From Bdellovibrionales bacterium (GTDB taxonomy: Bacteria > Bdellovibrionota > UBA1018): 64,000 bases of DNA. The stretch lies in contig JAFEAP010000002.1 of NCBI GenBank assembly GCA_018266355.1, positions 62,001 to 126,000 of the forward strand, in the 5' to 3' direction. Under the pieces are notes generated by a model that did no database searches, was not told where the DNA came from, and worked only from the letters and a program-made list of their open reading frames with translations. This document shows, piece after piece, positions 1-7,869 of the stretch. Position numbers and translations under genes: made by a program. How positions within the stretch are numbered: the stretch's first letter is position 1; every line of letters begins with the position of its first letter.

Positions 1-2184
1 CACGACGTAATTCGCCGACGCCTGGAGAGCCGTCGCCGTTCCGGTGATCACGCCGGTCGTGGTGTTGAAGACGAGGCCCGCGGGCAGCGCCGGGTTCACC
101 GCGTAGGAAACGACGGCTCCCCCGCTCGACGACGGATTATCCGCGGCGATCGCCGAACCCTTCGTCGCCACGAGCGGATTCGCGGAGTACGCGAGGTTCG
201 ACGGCGCGACGTCTTTCACTTGGATATTCACCGTCGCCGTCGCGCTTCCGCCCGAAGTGACGACCGTCACGACGTAACCGGTGAGCGGAGAAACGACGGT
301 CGGCGTGCCCGAGATCGCACCCGTGGTCGTATTGAGGACGAGCCCGGCGGGCAGCGCCGGATTCACGCTATACGACATCGCGGTACCGGAACCGAGAGTG
401 GCCGTGTCCGGCGTGATCGCCGAGCCCTTCGTCGCCACGAGCGGGTTCACCGCATAGGCCAGGTTCGACGGCGGGGCCGCGTTCACGAGGATCGAGACGG
501 TCGCCGTCACGGATCCTCCCGAGTTTTTCGCGGTCACGACGTAGTTCGCTTTCGCGGACTGCGCGCTCGGCACGCCCGAGATCACGCCGGTGGTCGCGTT
601 CAGGACGATCCCGGCGGGCAGCGCCGGGTTCACGCTGTAGGAAGTCACCACTCCGCCCGTCGAGGACGGGTTATCCGGAGTCATCGCGGTCCCGGCGACA
701 GCGGTGACCGCAGCGACGGAGTACGCGAGGTTCGCCGGCGCGGCGTCGTTCACGGCGATCGCGAGGGTCGCCGTCGAGGAGCCGCCCGAGTTCGTCGCGG
801 TCACGACGTAATTCGCCGAGGCCTGGAGAACGGTCGGAGTGCCCGTGATCACGCCGGTCGTCGCGTTCAGGACGAGGCCGGTCGGGAGCGCCGGATTCAC
901 GCTATAAGAGACGATCGCGCCGCCGGCCGAGGACGGCGTATCGGCCGCGATCGCGACGCCCTTCGTGGCCACGAGAGGATTCTTCGAATAAGCGAGACCG
1001 CTCGGAGCGGCGTCGTTCACCTGGATATTCAGGATCGCGGTCTTCGAACCGCCCGAGTTCGTCGCCGTGATCGTGTACGCGGTCAGCGGCGAGATCGCCG
1101 TCGGCGTACCGGAAACCACGCCGGTCATCGCGTTCAAGAGCAGGCCGGTCGGCAGGTTCGGCACGACCGAGTAAAGGACGATCGGACCGCCGGTGACCGT
1201 CGGAGCGTCGGCCGTGATCTGCACGCCCTTCGTCGCCACGAGCGGATTCGCCGCGTAAGCGAGCGCCGTCGGAGCGACGTCGTTCACCTGGATCGTGAGC
1301 GAAGCGTTCGTCGAGCCGCCCGAGTTCGTCGCGGTCACGACGTAAGCCGCGCTGACTGCGAGGACGGAAGGCGTACCGGAAATCACGCCCGTCGACGGAT
1401 CCAAGACGAGGCCGGCCGGAAGCGCCGGATTCACGCTATAGGAAACGACCGCGCCCCCCGCGGAGGACGGCGTATCGGCCGCGATGGCCACGCCCTTCGT
1501 CGCCACGAGCGGATTCGCGCCGTAAGTGAGCGTCGTCGGCGCGACGTCATTCACCGCGATCTTGATCGTCGCCATCGACGAACCGAAGGAGTTCGTCGCC
1601 TTCACGACGTAGTCGGTCGACGGAGAAAGGATGTTCGCGGTGCCCGAGATCGTCCCGGTCGCGGCGTTCAGCGAGAGTCCGTCCGGCAGGTCGGGCGAGA
1701 TCGCGAACGAAGTCGGATTGCCGTTGAAGGTCGCGGTGTCGTTCGCGATCGCCATCCCGCGGGTCACGACGAGCGGGTTCACGGCGTAGGCGATATTCGA
1801 CGGCGGTTTCGAGTTCTGGCTGCGCAGGTTGATCCAGCTCAGGACCGCGCTCAGCATCGCCGAGCCGTCGCCGGTGCAAACCGCCGACGAGCAGTGGCCG
1901 TTCCCGGAATAAACGACGAGCGCCGAGGCCGGTGCGTTCGAGAAGTTCACGTAAGAGAGAGAGGCGCCGTACGCGGTGTTCACGCTCGAGGACGCGTGGT
2001 ACGGGGCTTGGGAGGTGGCGTGGCAGGAGGCGCACTTCTGGGTGGTCACCGGGTAGACGGTGGCGCGGAAAGCGGCGACGTCGTCGAACGCCGTGACGTT
2101 CGTCTGGCTCGCGACGAGGTCCTTTTGGGTCGCCATGTTTTTGAAATCGCAAGCCGTCGCGAGAAGCGCGACGAACGCGCTCAT
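1..2184 (-). CDS. Lipoprotein with CxxCH motif and tandem putative-Ig (He_PIG-like) repeats, C-terminus beyond window
   Basis: Partial gene: the reverse frame stays open to base 1. From ATG 2184 the product begins with a short hydrophobic stretch ending in a lipobox-like LLATAC (Cys12). A CASCH heme-binding-type motif follows at residues 51-55, with two further cysteines near 98 and 103. From about residue 130 a roughly 90-residue unit repeats at least seven times with a 270-bp period, marked by phrases such as NPLVATKG, NPALPAGLV and GVISGTP, typical of He_PIG/putative Ig domains. I infer a surface lipoprotein, perhaps with one c-type heme and a long stalk. The 12-residue signal is unusually short. 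No ATG, GTG or TTG lies upstream in frame before the next stop, so the start is uncertain. Repeat identity is high, so assembly collapse is possible. Confidence 0.8.
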   Translation of the reverse strand, partial: MSAFVALLATACDFKNMATQKDLVASQTNVTAFDDVAAFRATVYPVTTQKCASCHATSQAPYHASSSVNTAYGASLSYVNFSNAPASALVVYSGNGHCSSAVCTGDGSAMLSAVLSWINLRSQNSKPPSNIAYAVNPLVVTRGMAIANDTATFNGNPTSFAISPDLPDGLSLNAATGTISGTANILSPSTDYVVKATNSFGSSMATIKIAVNDVAPTTLTYGANPLVATKGVAIAADTPSSAGGAVVSYSVNPALPAGLVLDPSTGVISGTPSVLAVSAAYVVTATNSGGSTNASLTIQVNDVAPTALAYAANPLVATKGVQITADAPTVTGGPIVLYSVVPNLPTGLLLNAMTGVVSGTPTAISPLTAYTITATNSGGSKTAILNIQVNDAAPSGLAYSKNPLVATKGVAIAADTPSSAGGAIVSYSVNPALPTGLVLNATTGVITGTPTVLQASANYVVTATNSGGSSTATLAIAVNDAAPANLAYSVAAVTAVAGTAMTPDNPSSTGGVVTSYSVNPALPAGIVLNATTGVISGVPSAQSAKANYVVTAKNSGGSVTATVSILVNAAPPSNLAYAVNPLVATKGSAITPDTATLGSGTAMSYSVNPALPAGLVLNTTTGAISGTPTVVSPLTGYVVTVVTSGGSATATVNIQVKDVAPSNLAYSANPLVATKGSAIAADNPSSSGGAVVSYAVNPALPAGLVFNTTTGVITGTATALQASANYVV

Positions 2185-2378
2185 GACGACGAACGAAAAC
2201 CCCTTCGCTCGATATTCACGAGTCGTCGCCGTCCGACGGCGGACCCATTCCCCGTTTGCGATAGGACACCCCCGAAAACAATCAGCCCTAAATCCCTAAT
2301 GATCATCTTCCGCCTGCTCTACAATCTTCAGAATCCGTCAAATCTGACCCACTCCTTTCATTTCGGAAGCCCCAGAGG

Positions 2379-2405
2379 CCCAAATCCGCATTGCGGGGGT
2401 TTGGG
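2379..2405. repeat. Inverted repeat between divergent lipoprotein genes
   Basis: CCCAAA at 2379 pairs with TTTGGG at 2400, and inside it CCGC pairs with GCGG around a 3-base loop. The hairpin lies 22 bases before the ATG at 2428, in the 243-bp divergent gap 2185-2427. It could be an operator or a leader hairpin. Nothing else definite is visible in the gap. Confidence 0.4.
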
Positions 2406-2427
2406 GCCCCTGCTACCGTCGGCCCAT

Positions 2428-2766
2428 ATGAAAAAGTCTTTTTTCCCCACCCAAGGTTCGGCCGTCCTCGCGTGCATGCTTTCGCTAACCGCGATCGGGT
2501 GCAACCCGGGCGGCGGCGCCTCGAACGAGGAGTTGAACGGACTAAAGACCCAAGTCGCTTCCCTCGAACGCGACGTCACCCAGCTTAAGCAGATGTTCCA
2601 ATCCATGACCTCGGTCATGCAGCAACAAGAGGCGACCCTCCGCACGCTCGCCGGCGGCGGAGCGAAGAAAGTCGCCGCGCACACGGCTCCTTCGACCGCG
2701 CGGGCGCCCGCTCCCGCGGCTCCCCGTTCGGCGACTCCGGCCGCGAAGAAAAAAGCGCATCGCTGA
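2428..2766 (+). CDS. Small coiled-coil lipoprotein with Ala/Pro/Lys tail
   Basis: 112 residues. An N-terminal signal (MKKSFF..., hydrophobic core) ends in the lipobox LTAIGC. A predicted coiled coil follows (about residues 33-75, SLERDVTQLKQMF), then a basic Ala/Pro/Lys-rich tail. This is the layout of small Lpp-like or periplasmic tether proteins, but I recognise no named family. ATG 2428 is the only start that gives a proper signal peptide; the frame is open much further upstream but that part is antisense to the repeat lipoprotein. Probably anchored in the outer membrane with the basic tail in the periplasm, perhaps contacting peptidoglycan (inference). Confidence 0.75.
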   Translation: MKKSFFPTQGSAVLACMLSLTAIGCNPGGGASNEELNGLKTQVASLERDVTQLKQMFQSMTSVMQQQEATLRTLAGGGAKKVAAHTAPSTARAPAPAAPRSATPAAKKKAHR

Positions 2767-2852
2767 AAAAACGCAGAGTCCCTCGCCGATTTTTTCCGAA
2801 TCGCTAAGCCGATATTTTTCCGCCCCCTTAAACCCGTGTGCTAAGACACGTC

Positions 2853-3167
2853 ATGCCCAAGGTCATCCTCCGCACCCAAATCGGCGTCGACTCGCCGGAC
2901 GATCTCGAAATCACGGTCCAGGAAAAGACCTTCGCCTACCTCCAAACCACCGTCACGCCGACGATCCGCGTGTCCGCCTATTTCGAGGCCGATGCTCCGA
3001 ACGTCCGGGAAGAATACGCCGAGCTCTTCGTTCCGGGGCCGACGAAATACCGGACGCTGATCAAGACCCTGATCCCGGGCAGCCGCACGCGCACCGGAAT
3101 CGCGCTTCCCGGCCCGATGCACGCCGGCGAGCAGCTCACGCTCGAAGTCGTTCGCGAACCGGTTTAG
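2853..3167 (+). CDS. Hypothetical protein, beta-rich, about 104 aa
   Basis: A short protein with no signal peptide and no family I recognise. The sequence is dominated by predicted beta strands (EITVQEKTFAYLQTTV, IRVSAYFEA) and ends in LTLEVVREPV. I chose ATG 2853; an in-frame GTG at 2838 would add five residues. It stands alone between the small lipoprotein and the heat-shock gene. Codon use matches the neighbours, which supports it as a real gene. Confidence 0.6.
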   Translation: MPKVILRTQIGVDSPDDLEITVQEKTFAYLQTTVTPTIRVSAYFEADAPNVREEYAELFVPGPTKYRTLIKTLIPGSRTRTGIALPGPMHAGEQLTLEVVREPV

Positions 3168-3216
3168 TTCGCTTAAAACCGCTTTAATCCGCCGCATTTT
3201 TTTCGAAGGACTCCGC

Positions 3217-3244
3217 CTTGACGGGTGCGCGGGCGCGCCCATCT
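3217..3244 (+). promoter_or_regulatory. Sigma-32-like heat-shock promoter of hsp20
   Basis: CTTGAC (3217-3222), a 15-base spacer, then CCCATCT (3238-3244). This resembles the sigma-32 consensus CTTGAA-N11-16-CCCATnT. Transcription would start near 3251, giving a leader of about 54 nt with a strong AAGGAGG ribosome site before ATG 3305. The downstream gene is a small heat-shock protein, which supports the call. Confidence 0.55.
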
Positions 3245-3304
3245 TTTTCGGGAGGACGCATCCGTCCCCGCATTAAATATCCTAACGAAGGAGGAACCTA
3301 TTTT

Positions 3305-3796
3305 ATGAGCAACCGTGATTTGTCCGTTTGGAACCTTTTCGACGATTTCTGGACGCCGACCGCCGCGCGCCGCGCGGAAAGTTGGAACCCCGCCGCCGAA
3401 GTCGAGGAAGCCGAGGACCATTATCTCCTCACCCTCGAAATGCCCGGCGTGCCCGAGGACCAAATCAAGCTCGAGGTCGTCGACCAGCAGCTGACGATTT
3501 CCGGCGAACGCCGAGCGAAGGAAGAACATAAGAACGACGGGACGTATTACACCGAACGCCGGTTCGGCTCGTTCATGCGCAGCTTCGCCCTCCCCGCCGG
3601 CGTCGACGCCGACCAGATCGAAGCGAACTACGAGCACGGACTTCTGCGGATCTACGTCCCGAAGGCCGCGACCGCGAAGCCCCGCCAGATCAAGATCGGC
3701 ACGGGCAAAAAGTCCCTCGAAGGCACGAAAACCGGCTTCTTCGGCCGACTGACCGGCGACACCTCGAAGAAAGCCGACGACGCGAAGGCCGTATAA
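3305..3796 (+). CDS. Hsp20/alpha-crystallin small heat-shock protein
   Basis: 163 residues. The alpha-crystallin domain spans about residues 27-130: it opens with NPAAEVEEAEDHYLLTLEMP, continues with GVPEDQIKLEV and LTISGER, and ends with the typical A-x-x-x-NGLL-like strand (ANYEHGLLRIYVPK). A Lys-rich C-terminal tail follows. Small heat-shock proteins are ATP-independent holdases that form cytoplasmic oligomers and pass unfolded clients to the DnaK system. The start at ATG 3305 is fixed by AAGGAGG about 9 bases upstream. Monocistronic, with its own sigma-32-like promoter and a strong hairpin terminator downstream. Confidence 0.93.
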   Translation: MSNRDLSVWNLFDDFWTPTAARRAESWNPAAEVEEAEDHYLLTLEMPGVPEDQIKLEVVDQQLTISGERRAKEEHKNDGTYYTERRFGSFMRSFALPAGVDADQIEANYEHGLLRIYVPKAATAKPRQIKIGTGKKSLEGTKTGFFGRLTGDTSKKADDAKAV

Positions 3797-3825
3797 ACCA
3801 CCCTCTCCCGGCCTTCGTGTGATTC

Positions 3826-3854
3826 CCCCGCGTGCGTTTTCGACGCACGCGGGG
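3826..3854 (+). terminator. Intrinsic-type terminator after hsp20
   Basis: A perfect 12-bp stem (CCCCGCGTGCGT with ACGCACGCGGGG) closes a 5-base loop TTTCG, 30 bases after the hsp20 stop. The following sequence (taaattcc) is only weakly T-rich. Confidence 0.65.
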
Positions 3855-3864
3855 TAAATTCCTA

Positions 3865-3888
3865 GGTTAACCGATTTCCTGGGTTAAC
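3865..3888. promoter_or_regulatory. GGTTAAC direct repeat before the AlkB-like gene
   Basis: GGTTAAC occurs at 3865-3871 and again at 3882-3888, 17 bases apart, each around a GTTAAC palindromic core. The second copy ends 8 bases before the GTG start. The spacing of nearly two helical turns suggests an operator; no regulator is identified. Confidence 0.35.
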
Positions 3889-3896
3889 ATGGAGGC

Positions 3897-5396
3897 GTGC
3901 CGGCCTTGCTTGCGAACCTCGCCATCCTCGTTTTCGCGCTCAGCCCCCTCCCCGGATTGATCGCGGGCGGTTCTTGGCTCTGGCTCGCGCCCGTTCTCGC
4001 CCTCGTCGTGTTTCCGCTCCTCGATCACCTGCTCCCGCGCGTTCGCGCGGCGGCGACTCTCGGGCGGCCGAGCCCGCTTCTCTTTCTCTATCTTCCGTTC
4101 CACGCCTTCCTCATCCTCTTCGGCGCCGCTCGCGTCGCCTCTCTCCCGGCCGCGTCGCCCGAACTCTGGCTCACGGCATTCTCGGTCGGCATCGTCACCG
4201 GCGGAATCGGCATCACCTTCGCCCACGAGTGGGTCCATCACCTGAAACCGCGCGAACGGCTTCTCGGCGAGTGGCTCCTCGTCTGGGTCGCCTACGGCCA
4301 CTACGCGACCGAGCACGTCTACGGCCATCACAAGAACGTCGGACTCCGCGAGGACGGAGCGACGGCGCGGAAGAACGAGTGGATCCAAACCTACATCCCG
4401 CGCGCGCTCTACCAGGTCTGGAGGAGCGCTTTCCGATTGAAACCCGCGCGGACTCTCGCGCACGGACTCGCGACCCTCGCGATCGCCGCCGGGATCGCGC
4501 TCGCGTTCGGACGGTCGGGCCTCCTCTTTTTCTTCGCCCAAGCCGCGGTCGCCGTCCTGCTCCTCACCTCGATCGACTACATCGAGCATTACGGTCTCGA
4601 ACGGAAGCGCTCGGCGGACGGTCGCGCCGAGGCCGTGAAGCCGCACCACTCGTGGGATTCCGACACGCGCCTGATGGGCGAAGTCCTGATCCGACTTCAG
4701 CGCCACGCCGATCACCACATGCGCCCGCTGAAACCCTACCCCGAGCTCGCGCTCCTCGCGGGCGCGCCGCGGCTGCCGACGGGATACGCGGGGATGATCT
4801 GGCTCGCGTGGTGGCCGCACGCGTGGTTCCGCGTGATGAACCCGCGACTCGCGCGGACCCCGCTCGTTCCGTTCGGCCCGAACACGTGGTCGACGAGCGT
4901 CGGCCTCGAGGGATCGGCCGAACGCGCGAAGGGCGGCGTTCGCCTTCGATTCGGCCTTCGCGTCGCGGATCCGGCGCTCCTCTACGCACTCGTCCCCGAA
5001 GCGGGACCTTCCTCCGAGCGCCGGGACGAGCTCTGGCGCACGACGTGTTTCGAGGCGTTCTTCGGCGTCGCCGGATCGCCGGCGTATTTCGAATTCAACG
5101 CCGCACCCTCCGGCGCGTGGGCCTGGTACGCGTTCGACGACTACCGGAAAGGCATGGCGAAACCGGTGCTCGACTCGAACGCCGAGCCGCGACTCCTTTC
5201 TTTCACGCGGCGGGAGGAAAGCCTCGAGGCGGTTTGGTTCATTCCCGACGCCGCGTTCGGGGGACGCACGATCGACGCGGTTTCGCCGACCGCGGTCCTC
5301 GACCGCGCGGGCGAGATCGGATACTGGGCGGCGAAGCACGCGGGCGTCGAGCCCGACTTCCACCGTCGCGACTCGTTCGTCGTTCGCTTAGGCTAG
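3897..5396 (+). CDS. AlkB-like membrane di-iron hydroxylase fused to a DOMON-like domain
   Basis: 499 residues. The first ~320 form a polytopic membrane domain with the alkane 1-monooxygenase histidine boxes: HEWVHH (110-115), EHVYGHH (139-145) followed by GATA, DYIEHYGL (227-234) and LQRHADHH (267-274). These bind the two irons in AlkB-type non-heme hydroxylases, which oxidise terminal alkyl groups with rubredoxin as electron donor. Residues ~325-499 are a second domain with WRTTCFEAFFG, YFEFNAAPSG and AFDDYRKGM, which I recognise as the bacterial DOMON-like family. The fusion is unusual. GTG 3897 has GGAGG only 2 bases upstream; TTG 3906 has better spacing. The substrate is unknown: alkane, fatty acyl chain or other lipid are all possible. 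Confidence 0.82.
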   Translation: MPALLANLAILVFALSPLPGLIAGGSWLWLAPVLALVVFPLLDHLLPRVRAAATLGRPSPLLFLYLPFHAFLILFGAARVASLPAASPELWLTAFSVGIVTGGIGITFAHEWVHHLKPRERLLGEWLLVWVAYGHYATEHVYGHHKNVGLREDGATARKNEWIQTYIPRALYQVWRSAFRLKPARTLAHGLATLAIAAGIALAFGRSGLLFFFAQAAVAVLLLTSIDYIEHYGLERKRSADGRAEAVKPHHSWDSDTRLMGEVLIRLQRHADHHMRPLKPYPELALLAGAPRLPTGYAGMIWLAWWPHAWFRVMNPRLARTPLVPFGPNTWSTSVGLEGSAERAKGGVRLRFGLRVADPALLYALVPEAGPSSERRDELWRTTCFEAFFGVAGSPAYFEFNAAPSGAWAWYAFDDYRKGMAKPVLDSNAEPRLLSFTRREESLEAVWFIPDAAFGGRTIDAVSPTAVLDRAGEIGYWAAKHAGVEPDFHRRDSFVVRLG

Positions 5397-5403
5397 CGCC
5401 CGT

Positions 5404-6699
5404 CTAGCGAAGGAATTCGTCTACGACGCCGACGAACCGGTCGACTTCGTCGGTCGAATTATAGAGGTGGGTCGAGATCCGGATCGCGTTCAACCCGGCT
5501 TCGGCGACCTGCCGCACGCGGAATCCGTGCGCGCCCGCGAACGCGCCGAAGCGCGTGTAAGTGCGCGCAGGATCGCGGAACCGGAAACTCACGATCATCC
5601 CGCGCGACCGCCCCTCGGTCGGCGTGAGCATCTCGATCTCCGCCGGGTGCGCGAGGAGCGCGGCTTGGAGCCGCTCCGCGAGCCCGCGGCCGTGGGCGGA
5701 GATCTTCGCCATTCCGATTCCGGAGAAGAAATCGAGAGCCGCCGAGGCGCCCGCGTAGAGCGCCGTGTTCTGGGTGCCGTAATCGAAACGATGCGCGGTC
5801 GGCGCGAAGCCGTCGATCCGCGGCGGGCGCGTTTCCACGCTCCAACCCGTGTCGGAGTGCGCGCCGACGAAACGCGGTTCGACGGCGTCCAGCACGTCCT
5901 TCCGCACGTAGAGGTAGCCGACGCCTTTCGGGCCGCAGAGCCATTTATGCGCTGAAGAAGCGTAGAAATGGACGCCGAGCGCGTCGAGCGCGAGCGGGAG
6001 CATCCCGGTCCCGTGCGCGCCGTCGACGAAGACGTAGATCCCGCGGGACGCCGCGAACGCGACGATCTCTTCGAGGGGGAAAAGCTGGCCGGTCGTGCAC
6101 GAGAGGTGCGGCACCGCGATCACGCGCGTGCGGGACGTCGTGCGGGCGGCGATTTCGCGCAAGACGGCTTCCGCGGTCGGCGGCGGCGCGAACGGCACGA
6201 GCACGATCCCGTCGAGCCGCGCGCGGTTCAGCCACGGAAGCGCCCCGCCGACGTGTTCGTGGGTGGTGAGGATGACTTCGTCGCCGACCGCGAGCTTCAG
6301 CCCGCCCGCGACGACGTTCGTGCCTTCGGTCGTGTTGTGCGTGAGCGCGATCTCGTCGGAGGTCGCGCCGACGAAAGCGGCGAGCTTCGCTCGGAACACG
6401 ACGTCGTCGGCGTCGCGGGACTCGCCCGTGCGCTCGACCTCGGCCATGGCCGCGGCGACGGCGGCGAGCACCGGCGCGGGAGAAGGACCGAGCGTTCCGT
6501 TATTGAAGTAGACGCGGTCGTGGGTGAGCGGGAATTGGTCACGGATCGGATCGGCGGGGCGCGAACGGAAACGCGCGGAGGCTTTCTCGAGACCGCGGGC
6601 GATGGCCGGCGCGGGATTCGCGGCTTCCCACCCCCCGACGAGCGCCGCGAGCGAAGCCGCTTTCAGGAATTCGCGTTTCGAGGAGTCGAGGTCCGCCAT
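5404..6699 (-). CDS. Class V aminotransferase (isopenicillin-N epimerase / cysteine desulfurase-like)
   Basis: 431 residues. The PLP fold type I is complete: YFNNGTLGPSP near the start, HNTTEGTN, VDGAHGTGM, and the Schiff-base lysine in SSAHKWLCGPKG. This is the class V branch that includes isopenicillin-N epimerase-like and cysteine desulfurase-like proteins. The N-terminus SSKREFLKAASLAALVGG resembles a Tat signal, but with KR instead of RR at the twin position, so export is uncertain. It converges on the AlkB-like gene with 7 bases between stops. The substrate cannot be told from sequence. Confidence 0.85.
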   Translation of the reverse strand: MADLDSSKREFLKAASLAALVGGWEAANPAPAIARGLEKASARFRSRPADPIRDQFPLTHDRVYFNNGTLGPSPAPVLAAVAAAMAEVERTGESRDADDVVFRAKLAAFVGATSDEIALTHNTTEGTNVVAGGLKLAVGDEVILTTHEHVGGALPWLNRARLDGIVLVPFAPPPTAEAVLREIAARTTSRTRVIAVPHLSCTTGQLFPLEEIVAFAASRGIYVFVDGAHGTGMLPLALDALGVHFYASSAHKWLCGPKGVGYLYVRKDVLDAVEPRFVGAHSDTGWSVETRPPRIDGFAPTAHRFDYGTQNTALYAGASAALDFFSGIGMAKISAHGRGLAERLQAALLAHPAEIEMLTPTEGRSRGMIVSFRFRDPARTYTRFGAFAGAHGFRVRQVAEAGLNAIRISTHLYNSTDEVDRFVGVVDEFLR

Positions 6700-6717
6700 G
6701 CCCCGACCGTACGCCGA

Positions 6718-7110
6718 TTATTCCCGGGTGCCGATCGAAATCTCCTTCAGCGCCGCGGAAAGCGCGCTCGCGAGGTCGGTGAGTTCGGAGGCCTTGCCCG
6801 CGGCTTGGGCGCGCCGGATCTGCCGTTCGAGTTCGGCTTTCCGTTCGGGCAGCCCGGTCATCGCGTGGGAGCGAAGCAGGAAAAGGTATTCCCGCTCGCC
6901 CTCGGTGAAGCGCAGCGCTTCGAGCAGGCGGTAAAGCTGGTCTTCGGAAAAGTGGGCCTTTTCGCTGTTCAAGACCCGCGAGAGATAGCTCGCCTGCACG
7001 CCGAGGCGGTCGGCGATATAGCTTTGGGTCAGCGCGCCCCGCTCCCGCCGAAGGGCGCGGAGGCGGTCTTTCACGCAGGTTTTGTAGCTCCAATAGGCCG
7101 TCGTTTTCAT
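6718..7110 (-). CDS. XRE-type HTH regulator (resembles TIGR02147 N-terminus)
   Basis: 130 residues. A helix-turn-helix covers about residues 20-65 (SYIADRLGVQASYLSRVLN), with FSEDQLYRLLEALRFTEGEREYLFLL after it. This wording resembles the N-terminal part of TIGR02147-family proteins known from Fibrobacter and Bdellovibrio, but the usual long C-terminal domain is absent. The C-terminal half is a charged helix. Its start faces the TetR gene at 7213 across an AT-rich palindromic region, so it may control itself, that gene, or both. It is followed on the same strand by the aminotransferase, 18 bases away. Confidence 0.75.
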   Translation of the reverse strand: MKTTAYWSYKTCVKDRLRALRRERGALTQSYIADRLGVQASYLSRVLNSEKAHFSEDQLYRLLEALRFTEGEREYLFLLRSHAMTGLPERKAELERQIRRAQAAGKASELTDLASALSAALKEISIGTRE

Positions 7111-7150
7111 GGGCGCGTTTTAACGCGCTGCATTTCGAAGGGCAAGCGCT

Positions 7151-7188
7151 ATTTTAATTTAATTAAAATATTACAAACTTTAATTAAA
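7151..7188. promoter_or_regulatory. AT-rich palindromic operator region between divergent regulators
   Basis: ATTTTAATT-T-AATTAAAAT (7151-7169) is a perfect 9+1+9 inverted repeat. A second palindrome, TTTAATTAAA, lies at 7179-7188. Both stand out in GC-rich DNA and sit midway between the XRE start (7110) and the TetR start (7213), as expected for operators overlapping the promoters of one or both genes. Confidence 0.5.
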
Positions 7189-7212
7189 TCGCGAAAATAC
7201 CGATAATCAAGC

Positions 7213-7869
7213 ATGGCCAAACGTCCCGCCCGCCCGAAAACGAAATCCGCCGGCCCCCCGCCGCCCGGCCGCCGCGAGCGGATCGTCGCCGCCGCCCTCG
7301 ACGCCTTCGTCGCGAACGGGATCGCGCCGACGACGATGCGGGACGTGGCGAAACGCGCGGACGTCGACCCGCCGCTGATCCACTACTACTTCAAGGACAT
7401 CGAGTCGCTCCACCTCGCCGTGATCGCCCTCGCGCTCGAGGAACTGAAGGAATACAGCCTACGCGAGGCGGAGAAGCATCCCGAACGGCCCGAGCGGTGG
7501 ATGGCGGAATACATCAAGGCTCCGCTCACGTGGATCCGCGACCGTCCCGAGCGGATGTTCCTCTGGGTCTATTTTTATACGCTCGCGGCGAAGCCCGGCC
7601 CCGGCCCGTTCCGGAGCTTGAACGACCAGATCAGAAAAGTCGGCCGCGATCGGATCCGCATGAAAGTTTTCGAGGGCGTCGAGCGCGGGGTGTTCCACCT
7701 GCCCGACGGTCTTACCGCCGCCGAAGCCGCGCTCGAGATCCAGTCGTGGATGACCGGCTCCGCGATCATCTTCGCCACCGAAAACGAGATCGGGTACGAA
7801 CGATCCGTTCGTACCCTGCATCGTCGTATCTTTTCTTTTCTCGGCGTCGCCGATTCGGCCCGGACTTAG
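7213..7869 (+). CDS. TetR/AcrR-family transcriptional regulator
   Basis: 218 residues. The N-terminal tetR HTH spans about residues 20-66 (RERIVAAALDAFVANG, TMRDVAKRADVDPPLIHYYF), the most conserved part of the family. The C-terminal helical ligand-binding part is divergent, as usual. A basic Pro/Lys-rich leader precedes the HTH. TetR regulators are dimeric repressors released by a small ligand. The target is likely its own divergent promoter region with the XRE gene. Its stop overlaps the convergent lipoprotein gene by four bases. Confidence 0.9.
   Translation: MAKRPARPKTKSAGPPPPGRRERIVAAALDAFVANGIAPTTMRDVAKRADVDPPLIHYYFKDIESLHLAVIALALEELKEYSLREAEKHPERPERWMAEYIKAPLTWIRDRPERMFLWVYFYTLAAKPGPGPFRSLNDQIRKVGRDRIRMKVFEGVERGVFHLPDGLTAAEAALEIQSWMTGSAIIFATENEIGYERSVRTLHRRIFSFLGVADSART

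Noticed and set aside
1..1800. 270-bp tandem repeats as a CRISPR array or mobile element
   Set aside because: The period is far too long for CRISPR, there are no unique spacers, and the repeats encode a continuous protein on the reverse strand.
220..2427. A very long open forward frame (Arg/Asp/His-rich) over the first 2.2 kb
   Set aside because: It is antisense to the Ig-repeat lipoprotein and repeats with the same 270-bp period. Its composition (Arg, His and Asp in alternation) is typical of a shadow frame in GC-rich DNA. Only the last part (2428-2766) encodes a real protein.
3867..5363. Long reverse frame opposite the AlkB-like gene
   Set aside because: Low-complexity Arg/Glu/Asp-rich product with no family, directly antisense to a gene with clear histidine boxes.
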